Source: Candidatus Kaiserbacteria bacterium
GTDB taxonomy: Bacteria; Patescibacteriota; Minisyncoccia; Phycocordibacterales; UBA918
NCBI GenBank assembly: GCA_023264435.1
Contig: JAHFMK010000042.1
Location: forward strand, 1-5,532
DNA length: 5,532 nucleotides
Reading direction: 5' to 3'
In this document: in pieces, positions 1 to 5,226 of the stretch
Layout: every line of letters begins with the position of its first letter
Numbering within the stretch: position 1 is the first letter of the stretch
Position numbers and translations under genes: made by a program
The notes under the pieces: model-generated
The model's database searches: none
Told to the model about the DNA's origin: nothing
Seen by the model: the letters and a program-made list of their open reading frames with translations, nothing else

Positions 1-317
1 CCAAAATCAAAAAGGGAATTGATGACGCTCGGAAAGCTGAGGTTTCATTAACTGAAGCTGAACACAAAAAGAACGAACTTATCCATGATGCTCGCAAAGA
101 AGCAGTTGCTATTGTGCAACAAGGTGTATCGCATGGTGAAGAAAAACAACGTTCTATTGTTGACGAAGCAAATCAAAAAATTGCTCGTCAATTAGCACAA
201 GCAACCCTAGATGCAGAGTACATCAAAGAGAATGCTCGAAAGGAGAGTGAGGCTGAAATTACAAAGCTTGCAATTCTTGGTGCAGAAAAAATCCTCGCAA
301 CAGGAATGAAACAATAA
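1..317 (+). CDS. atpF: F1Fo ATP synthase subunit b, C-terminal part (5' end outside window)
   Basis: The visible part is 104 residues read from base 3 (bases 1-2 belong to a split codon) to a TAA at 315-317. It is a continuous, highly charged, Ala/Glu/Lys-rich helix with the right-handed coiled-coil character of b: repeated alanines next to charged residues, and a tail resembling the family's usual lavlaaekil ending (here ITKLAILGAEKIL). Subunit b dimerises as the peripheral stalk that holds alpha3beta3 against rotation and ties Fo to F1 through delta. Family members are usually about 155-170 residues, so roughly 50-60 residues, including the single membrane-spanning N-terminal helix, lie upstream. 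An in-frame GTG at 114 is internal and is not the start. The identification rests on helix character plus position immediately before delta. The stop is 2 bases before the atpH ATG, which suggests translational coupling. Whether it is b or a b' paralogue cannot be decided from this part. Confidence 0.88.
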   Translation, partial: KIKKGIDDARKAEVSLTEAEHKKNELIHDARKEAVAIVQQGVSHGEEKQRSIVDEANQKIARQLAQATLDAEYIKENARKESEAEITKLAILGAEKILATGMKQ

Positions 318-319
318 GT

Positions 320-706
320 ATGCGTACCCGTGATTACATATACGCAGTATCCGATATACTTCGTAAAAAGGGAGATGTTGAAAACACACTCGCAACATTG
401 CGTCAGATGCTTCAATCACGAGGACTGATGAAACTCTATCCCGCAATACTTCGTGGAGTATTGCAAAAGCAAGAGCGTACCGTATCGCATGAAGAAACAC
501 AGGTCATTTTTGCACGCTCCGATGACACAGAAAAATTTACCGATGAAATCGTATCCTATCTCGCCGCACGTAACCTTCCACACATTTATACATACTCAAT
601 TGACCCGACCATTGTAGGAGGATACATTATGAAAACCAAAAATGAACGAATTAACAAAAGTTACAAGCAAACATTATTACACACCTATCGAACTATAATT
701 AAATAA
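320..706 (+). CDS. atpH: F1 ATP synthase delta subunit, short form
   Basis: 128 residues. Delta (OSCP in mitochondria) caps the top of F1 and binds the N-terminal helices of alpha and the C-terminal end of b. The C-terminal half is recognisable: a beta-strand/helix unit from about residue 58, then the hallmark D-P-x-hydrophobic-hydrophobic-G-G motif (D95 to G101) and a closing helix with the INKSYKQTLLHTYR pattern, where the family usually has I-D-x-S. The N-terminal helical domain is only about 55 residues, against about 105 in Escherichia coli-type delta of about 177. It looks like the first helix (IYAVSDILRKKG) joined to the last two (MLQSRGLMKLYPAILRGVLQ), with the middle helices missing. 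The start lies 2 bases after the atpF stop. An AGGAA at 302-306 is about 13 bases from the ATG, too far to be a convincing ribosome site. Identification is secure from the motif and the operon position. The short length seems native, because no frameshift or lost extension is visible. Confidence 0.9.
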   Translation: MRTRDYIYAVSDILRKKGDVENTLATLRQMLQSRGLMKLYPAILRGVLQKQERTVSHEETQVIFARSDDTEKFTDEIVSYLAARNLPHIYTYSIDPTIVGGYIMKTKNERINKSYKQTLLHTYRTIIK

Positions 707-708
707 GT

Positions 709-2268
709 ATGAGCACCATTATAGAAAAAATAAAAAAAGAATTAGAGTCACTTGCATCAACAACAACTCTTGAAGAAACTGGAACTGTCGTTGCGGTGGG
801 TGATGGTGTTGCAGAGATTGATGGTCTTCAAAATGCTCGTATGATGGAGATGATTATTTTTGATAATACTGAAGGTAAAACTCTGGCAGAAAGTATTGAT
901 GACACATCGGTACTCTATGGTTTGGTGCTCAACCTTGAAGAGGAATCTGTGAAAGCAGTGGTGCTTGGTGACACCTCTCGTGTGCGTGAAGGAATGCTTG
1001 TGAAGCGTACAGGAAAGCTTCTCAGTATCCCCGTAGGTGACAATATTGTTGGTCGTGTGGTTAATCCGCTTGGTGAGATACTCGACGGGAAAGGTGCATA
1101 TACACATACCCGTGAAATGGCAATAGAACGTGTGGCATATGGTGTAATGGAACGTTCTGCGGTGAACGAACCGATTCATACCGGCATTAAAGCGATTGAT
1201 GCCATGATTCCAATTGGTCGTGGACAACGTGAGCTCATCATTGGTGATCGTGGGACAGGAAAAACAATGGTTGCAATCGATACCATCATCAATCAAAAAT
1301 ATGAGCCTGAAGAAAAACGACCAATTTGTATTTATGTTGCGATTGGACAAAAAGAATCAAAAACGGCACGCATCATGCAAGAGCTCGAAGATAACGGAGC
1401 ATTTGCATACACAGTAATCGTATCAACATCAGCAGCAGACCCTGCACCACTTCAATTTCTTGCACCTTTTGCAGGGGCTGCAATTGGTGAATATTTCATG
1501 GAAAAGGGACAGGATGCACTCATTGTGTACGATGACCTTTCTAAACATGCAGTGGCATATCGCCAAATGTCACTTCTTCTTCGCAGACCGCCAGGACGTG
1601 AGGCATATCCAGGTGACATTTTTTATCTTCACTCACGACTCCTTGAACGCTCAGCAAAACTTTCAGATGAGCTTGGCGGTGGTTCACTTACCGCACTTCC
1701 TATTATTGAAACACAAGAGGGAGATGTGTCTGCATACATTCCTACCAACGTCATTTCAATCACTGATGGACAGATTTTCCTTGAAACAGATCTATTTAAC
1801 AAAGGTATTCGCCCCGCCCTTAATGTGGGTATCTCAGTATCTCGCGTAGGAAGTAGTGCACAAACAAAGGCAATGAAAAAAGTCGCGGGTAAAATTCGTC
1901 TTGAACTCGCACAGTTTCGTGAGCTTGAAGCATTTATGCAATTTGCAGGTGACCTCGATGAAGATACAAAAAAGCGTATTGAGAGTGGACGAAGATACAC
2001 TGAGCTTCTCAAACAAAATCAACATGCAACACTTCCATTTTATAAGCAGGTTGTGTCTATTTTTTCCGCAAACGAAGGTATCCTCAATGGTGCACCTGTA
2101 GAAAATGTGCGTGCAATAGAACAGGCATTGTTTGACCTTATTGAACGTGAGAAGACACACATTTTTAAATTAATAGAAACAGAACGAGCGATTAATGACA
2201 CCGTGCTTGCAGAACTTACAGCACTTATTCCAGATTTCAAAAAAACACATGCTCATCTCTATACGTAA
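709..2268 (+). CDS. atpA: F1 ATP synthase alpha subunit
   Basis: 519 residues, full family length. Alpha alternates with beta in the F1 hexamer, binds non-catalytic nucleotide and supplies the arginine finger to the catalytic site. Domains seen: an N-terminal helix (residues 2-14) that normally contacts delta; a beta-barrel with EETGTVVAVGDGVAEIDGL near 22-40; the RecA-type core with P-loop GDRGTGKT at 179-186; Walker B region ALIVYDDLSKHAVAYRQ followed by LLLRRPPGREAYPGD; the arginine-finger motif SVSRVGSSAQTKAMKK with R379; and a C-terminal helical bundle starting with LAQFRELEAFMQFAGDLD. The P-loop has Gly182 where the family almost always has Gln (GDRQTGKT). The ATG is 2 bases after atpH, and an in-frame TAA at 700-702 rules out a longer N-terminus. 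No Shine-Dalgarno sequence precedes it, so re-initiation after atpH is the likely mode. The GDR P-loop and the YDDLSK signature distinguish it from beta. Confidence 0.99.
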   Translation: MSTIIEKIKKELESLASTTTLEETGTVVAVGDGVAEIDGLQNARMMEMIIFDNTEGKTLAESIDDTSVLYGLVLNLEEESVKAVVLGDTSRVREGMLVKRTGKLLSIPVGDNIVGRVVNPLGEILDGKGAYTHTREMAIERVAYGVMERSAVNEPIHTGIKAIDAMIPIGRGQRELIIGDRGTGKTMVAIDTIINQKYEPEEKRPICIYVAIGQKESKTARIMQELEDNGAFAYTVIVSTSAADPAPLQFLAPFAGAAIGEYFMEKGQDALIVYDDLSKHAVAYRQMSLLLRRPPGREAYPGDIFYLHSRLLERSAKLSDELGGGSLTALPIIETQEGDVSAYIPTNVISITDGQIFLETDLFNKGIRPALNVGISVSRVGSSAQTKAMKKVAGKIRLELAQFRELEAFMQFAGDLDEDTKKRIESGRRYTELLKQNQHATLPFYKQVVSIFSANEGILNGAPVENVRAIEQALFDLIEREKTHIFKLIETERAINDTVLAELTALIPDFKKTHAHLYT

Positions 2269-2271
2269 TCT

Positions 2272-3180
2272 ATGGCACTTAAACAAATTAAAAGCAAAAT
2301 AAAAGCAACACAGCGTACCAGCAAGGTAACGAAAGCGATGGAAGCAGTATCTGCGGTAAAAATGCGTAAGAGTCAGGAACGTGCACTGCTGGGACGCCCC
2401 TTTGCAATGTCTGCCTTTCGTATCCTTGAAAATATTTCAAAAAGTATCAGTGTACAACGTCATCCGTTGTTTACGCATGATGTGGGTACTCATGAATGTG
2501 TGATTGTCATTACGTCCGACAAAGGGCTTGCGGGGAGTCTCAATAGCTCTGTATTAAAAGAAGCAACTGAGCTCCTCGCAACGCACAATAAAAATCAATG
2601 CGAACTTATATGCTTTGGTAAGAAAGCATATGAACATTATACTCATCGTGGTTACACTATCACACAGCATTTTATAAACGTTCGTGATGAAGTATCGATT
2701 GAAGACATGGAAGCAGTCGCCTCACAGGTGATACAAAAATTTACTGATGGTACATACCATACCGTATCAGTGGTGTATCAAAATTTTCTTTCAACATTTG
2801 AACAAAAAGCACGTACACGACAAATATTACCAATTGATACCGCCGAGGTATCAAAAATGATACATGATATTTTGCCACGTACAGGAAAATATAGTAATAA
2901 CGAACAGATGCAGAAAAATGTCGTCTACACCACAGAACAAAGTGACACCAACCTGTATGATGGTATATTCAGAAGCATTGTAGAGATTATGCTCTACCAT
3001 GCACTTCTCGAATCGAAGGCAAGTGAGCATTCTGCCCGTATGGTCGCCATGAAGAACGCGACCGACAAAGCAAAGGAAGTAACCAAGGCACTCACACTTC
3101 TGTACAATAAAGAACGACAGAGTGTCATTACCGCAGAGGTGTCAGAAATCACAGGAGGTATCGAAGCATTAAAAAATTAA
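2272..3180 (+). CDS. atpG: F1 ATP synthase gamma subunit (central rotor)
   Basis: 302 residues, slightly longer than the usual 285-295. Gamma is the rotating shaft whose coiled coil of N- and C-terminal helices turns inside alpha3beta3 and couples the c-ring to catalysis. The N-terminal helix is typical (IKSKIKATQRTSKVTKAMEA, then VSAVKMRKSQ). The central Rossmann-like domain contains the family turn TSDKGLAGSLN (residues 81-91). The C-terminal helix carries the conserved ASEHSARMVAMKNATDKA stretch (250-267), LTLLYNKERQSVIT (274-287) and the final EISEIxGG-type ending, here EVSEITGGIEAL. It lies in the same reading frame as atpA and begins one sense codon after the atpA TAA, so the start cannot be further upstream. 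No ribosome-binding site is visible. The middle part (about 100-230) is less conserved, as usual for the family. No plant-type regulatory cysteine insertion is seen. Confidence 0.98.
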   Translation: MALKQIKSKIKATQRTSKVTKAMEAVSAVKMRKSQERALLGRPFAMSAFRILENISKSISVQRHPLFTHDVGTHECVIVITSDKGLAGSLNSSVLKEATELLATHNKNQCELICFGKKAYEHYTHRGYTITQHFINVRDEVSIEDMEAVASQVIQKFTDGTYHTVSVVYQNFLSTFEQKARTRQILPIDTAEVSKMIHDILPRTGKYSNNEQMQKNVVYTTEQSDTNLYDGIFRSIVEIMLYHALLESKASEHSARMVAMKNATDKAKEVTKALTLLYNKERQSVITAEVSEITGGIEALKN

Positions 3181-3209
3181 GATTATAGGATAGCGATAAT
3201 TACAAATAT

Positions 3210-4592
3210 ATGAACACACACGCAACACAAGGAACTATCACACAAATCATCGGCCCTATTATTGATGTGTATTTTGAAAACACCATTCCAAATCTGGGAT
3301 TTGCACTTACCGTAACACATGAAAACGGTAGTGTTATCACACTCGAAGTTGCACAACACTTGGGTGGAAACCGTGTTCGTACTATCGCTATGCAGGATAC
3401 CGCAGGACTCACCCGTGGGCTCACCGTGACCAACTCAGGTGCACCTATCAGTGTTCCTGTGGGAGAGAAGGCATTGGGACGCCTTATGAATGTGCTTGGT
3501 GAACCACTCGATGGTAAAGGTGCTATCACTGATGCACCACGGCTTCCTATTCATCGTCATGCACCACACTTTACTGAACAATCAACAAAGACAGAAGTGT
3601 TTGAAACAGGCATTAAATCAGTTGATCTTCTTGCTCCATTTATTAAGGGAGGAAAGGTGGGACTTTTTGGAGGTGCAGGAGTAGGGAAGACAGTACTCAT
3701 TCAGGAGCTTATCCGCAACGTTGCCACTGAACACGGAGGGTACTCAGTATTTGCAGGTGTGGGAGAGCGTGTGCGTGAAGGAAACGACCTTTATCACGAG
3801 ATGAAAGATTCGGGTGTACTTGAAAAGACTGCACTTGTTTTCGGACAAATGAATGAGGTACCTGGGGCACGTGCACGTATTGGACTCACAGGACTCACGA
3901 TGGCAGAGTATTTCCGTGATAAGGGAGGTAAGGACGTGCTTTTCTTCATGGATAACGTATTTCGCTTTACACAAGCAGGTCAAGAAGTTTCCTCACTCCT
4001 TGGACGCGTATCATCCGCAGTAGGATATCAACCGACACTTGCAGAAGAAATGGGTCAGATGCAGGAACGTATTACTTCGACAAAAAATGGTTCGATTACA
4101 TCGGTGCAAGCAGTGTATGTACCTGCCGATGACCTCACCGACCCCGCACCAGCAACCACATTCTCACACCTTGATTCTACCGTGGTACTTTCACGTGCAC
4201 TTGCATCGCTTGCTATCTATCCCGCAATTGACCCACTCGAAAGTAACTCATCTGCACTCGACCCATTTGTAGTCGGTAAAGAGCATTACGAGATTGCACA
4301 GGGTGTGAAGCAGGTACTCCAACGCTACAAAGACCTGCAAGATATTATTGCAATTCTTGGAATCGAAGAACTTTCAGATGATGATAAGCAAGCAGTGTAC
4401 CGTGCACGAAAAATTCAACGCTTCCTTTCACAACCATTTTTCGTAGGAGAAGTGTTTACGGGTACACCTGGTGCATACGTACCACTAAAAGAAACAATTC
4501 GAGGATTTAAAGAAATTCTTGAAGGAAAACATGATGACAAACCAGAACAAAACTTCTACATGAAGGGAAGTATTGATGAAGTGACTATATAA
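3210..4592 (+). CDS. atpD: F1 ATP synthase beta subunit (catalytic)
   Basis: 460 residues, normal length. Beta carries the three catalytic sites that make ATP from ADP and phosphate. Seen in order: an N-terminal beta-barrel starting GTITQIIGPIIDVYF; P-loop GGAGVGKT at 154-161 (K160, T161); GVGERVREGNDLYHEM with catalytic base E186 and R187; Walker B VLFFMDNVFRF with D248; SITSVQAVYVPADDLTDPAPATTF; the adenine-stacking Tyr337 in AIYPAIDP; and the lever motif EELSDDD at 386-392 in place of DELSEED, followed by ARKIQRFLSQPFFVGEVFTG. Unusual points are V217 in NEVPGAR (family NEPPGxR) and ESNSSALDP at 344-352, where the family has D-S-T-S-R, so the Arg is missing. The ATG at 3210 follows a 29-base gap, the largest gap within the synthase operon. 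An in-frame TAG at 3186-3188 blocks a longer form, and no good Shine-Dalgarno sequence is present (AGGA at 3187-3190 is 19 bases away). Confidence 0.99.
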   Translation: MNTHATQGTITQIIGPIIDVYFENTIPNLGFALTVTHENGSVITLEVAQHLGGNRVRTIAMQDTAGLTRGLTVTNSGAPISVPVGEKALGRLMNVLGEPLDGKGAITDAPRLPIHRHAPHFTEQSTKTEVFETGIKSVDLLAPFIKGGKVGLFGGAGVGKTVLIQELIRNVATEHGGYSVFAGVGERVREGNDLYHEMKDSGVLEKTALVFGQMNEVPGARARIGLTGLTMAEYFRDKGGKDVLFFMDNVFRFTQAGQEVSSLLGRVSSAVGYQPTLAEEMGQMQERITSTKNGSITSVQAVYVPADDLTDPAPATTFSHLDSTVVLSRALASLAIYPAIDPLESNSSALDPFVVGKEHYEIAQGVKQVLQRYKDLQDIIAILGIEELSDDDKQAVYRARKIQRFLSQPFFVGEVFTGTPGAYVPLKETIRGFKEILEGKHDDKPEQNFYMKGSIDEVTI

Positions 4593-4593
4593 T

Positions 4594-4848
4594 ATGAAAC
4601 CTGACTTCACATTTACCACCACAATTGCAAAAGTGAGCGAACAACTCTTTCATGGTGAAGTAATATCGTGCACACTTCCTGGAAGTGAAGGGCAGCTCAC
4701 CATTCTTCCTCACCATACACCCTTAATATCTCTTCTCAAATCAGGTACAATACGAGTCCGTACTTCTGAAACTGTTCATGATTTTGTAGTACAAAAGGGA
4801 GTACTCGAAGTGAGTGATAATCACATGACGGTTCTCATACAAAAATAA
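4594..4848 (+). CDS. atpC: F1 ATP synthase epsilon subunit, beta-sandwich domain only
   Basis: 84 residues, against about 130-140 in most bacteria. Epsilon sits at the foot of gamma and links it to the c-ring. The whole protein matches the N-terminal beta-sandwich domain: FTTTIAKVSEQLFHGEV, then GSEGQLTILPHHTPL (30-44), SGTIRV (50-55), and the closing strands VVQKGVLEVSDNHMTVL. The family's second domain, two C-terminal helices that can extend into F1 and inhibit ATP hydrolysis, is absent, as is its ATP-binding I/L-D-x-x-R-A site. The reading frame closes at a TAA directly after the last strand. Nothing resembling the lost helices follows in another frame, so this is a genuinely short form and not a frameshift. 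The ATG is 1 base after the atpD stop, implying coupling. It should support rotation and coupling but not epsilon-type inhibition. Confidence 0.95.
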   Translation: MKPDFTFTTTIAKVSEQLFHGEVISCTLPGSEGQLTILPHHTPLISLLKSGTIRVRTSETVHDFVVQKGVLEVSDNHMTVLIQK

Positions 4849-4866
4849 TTAATTAATGCATAGTAT

Positions 4867-5166
4867 ATGTTTGGAAAAGCTAAAAATTTTATGATGCGAA
4901 AGTTGCTCGAAAAGCAACTGAAAGATGTTCCCGAAGACCAAAAAGAAATGATTATGACCATGGTAGAAAAAGACCCGAAGCTTTTTGAAAAAATTGCCGT
5001 TGAAATACAGGCAGAAATGAAGTTGGGTAAGGACCAAATGGCAGCAGCCATGAAGGTAATGCCAAAATATCAAGCTGAGCTTCAAAAGCTTATGGGAAAT
5101 AAGATGCCTACCGCATCCCAAGGGCAACGACCACCTTTTAATCCAAATGGCACTATCCGAAAATAA
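4867..5166 (+). CDS. Small charged helical protein of unknown function, end of ATP synthase operon
   Basis: 99 residues. I do not recognise a named family. Residues 1-80 appear almost wholly helical and soluble: rich in Lys and Glu, with 12 methionines (1, 9, 10, 28, 30, 32, 51, 58, 62, 65, 76, 80), and no signal peptide or membrane segment. Prolines at 22, 37 and 66 suggest three or four short helices, for example MMRKLLEKQLKD, EDQKEMIMTMVEK, LFEKIAVEIQAEMKLG and KYQAELQKLMG. The tail (81-99) is Pro/Gly/Asn/Gln-rich and probably disordered. The gene starts 18 bases after atpC and ends 12 bases before the terminator stem, so it is most likely on the ATP synthase transcript. The in-frame TAG at 4861-4863 fixes the ATG at 4867 as the first start. 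The Lys/Glu helix pattern and placement argue for a real gene. A role as an assembly or regulatory partner of the synthase is only a guess from position. Confidence 0.8.
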   Translation: MFGKAKNFMMRKLLEKQLKDVPEDQKEMIMTMVEKDPKLFEKIAVEIQAEMKLGKDQMAAAMKVMPKYQAELQKLMGNKMPTASQGQRPPFNPNGTIRK

Positions 5167-5178
5167 TTTCCACAGAAC

Positions 5179-5214
5179 GCACACAAAAAAACACCTCCGT
5201 GTTTTTTTGTGTGC
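5179..5214 (+). terminator. Perfect inverted-repeat intrinsic terminator, probably bidirectional
   Basis: Left arm GCACACAAAAAAACAC (5179-5194), loop CTCC (5195-5198) and right arm GTGTTTTTTTGTGTGC (5199-5214) form a 16-bp stem with no mismatch. The T-run that acts as the U-tract (5202-5208) lies inside the right arm, paired with an A-run at 5185-5191, so the working unit is a short ACAC/GTGT core hairpin followed by seven Us. The A-run gives the same layout on the opposite strand, hence probable bidirectional action. It begins 12 bases after the stop of the 99-residue gene and ends 12 bases before the next start. It marks the end of the ATP synthase operon. The GC core is short, so efficiency may be moderate. 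Confidence 0.85.
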
Positions 5215-5220
5215 TACTAT
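5212..5220 (+). promoter_or_regulatory. Probable extended -10 promoter for the oxidoreductase gene
   Basis: TG-C-TACTAT fits an extended -10 (TGn plus a hexamer matching TATAAT at four of six positions). The hexamer ends at 5220, so transcription would begin about 5226-5228, on or next to the ATG at 5227, giving a leaderless or near-leaderless mRNA. An overlapping hexamer TATACT (5218-5223) matches five of six positions but would place the start inside the gene. No TTGACA-like -35 is seen 16-18 bases upstream, where the terminator stem lies. Since the terminator ends the previous unit only 12 bases before the gene, a promoter has to be about here. This is predicted from sequence alone. Confidence 0.45.
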
Positions 5221-5226
5221 ACTTTT

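Noticed and set aside
757..1350. Long open frame on the minus strand opposite atpA (197 codons).
   Set aside because: It is antisense to a certain alpha-subunit gene, and its translation is rich in His, Cys, Asn and Thr without any family resemblance. It is a shadow of alpha codon use.
1460..1849. Open frame of 129 codons on the + strand inside atpA.
   Set aside because: It overlaps the alpha core completely in another frame, and its translation has no recognisable domain.
3153..3159. Perfect AGGAGGT near the end of atpG, as a ribosome site.
   Set aside because: No ATG, GTG or TTG lies at a suitable distance; the atpD start is about 50 bases away. It encodes the conserved Gly-Gly of the gamma C-terminus.
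3182..3200. Possible hairpin ATTAT...ATAAT between atpG and atpD as a terminator or attenuator.
   Set aside because: Only five A/T pairs around a nine-base loop, no G/C core and no T-run; too weak to matter.
3200..3529. Minus-strand open frame of 109 codons opposite the start of atpD.
   Set aside because: Antisense to the beta barrel; Pro/Ser/Val-rich translation mirrors the coding strand, and no promoter or ribosome site supports it.
4849..4866. Palindromic TAATTAATTA and a nearby ATG at 4856 as a separate small gene or operator.
   Set aside because: The palindrome is simple AT sequence, and the ATG at 4856 is out of frame with the following gene and leads to no recognisable product.
4849..5166. 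Idea that the small gene is the frameshifted C-terminal half of epsilon.
   Set aside because: Its sequence shows no resemblance to the epsilon helical domain, it has its own ATG, and atpC ends cleanly after its last strand.
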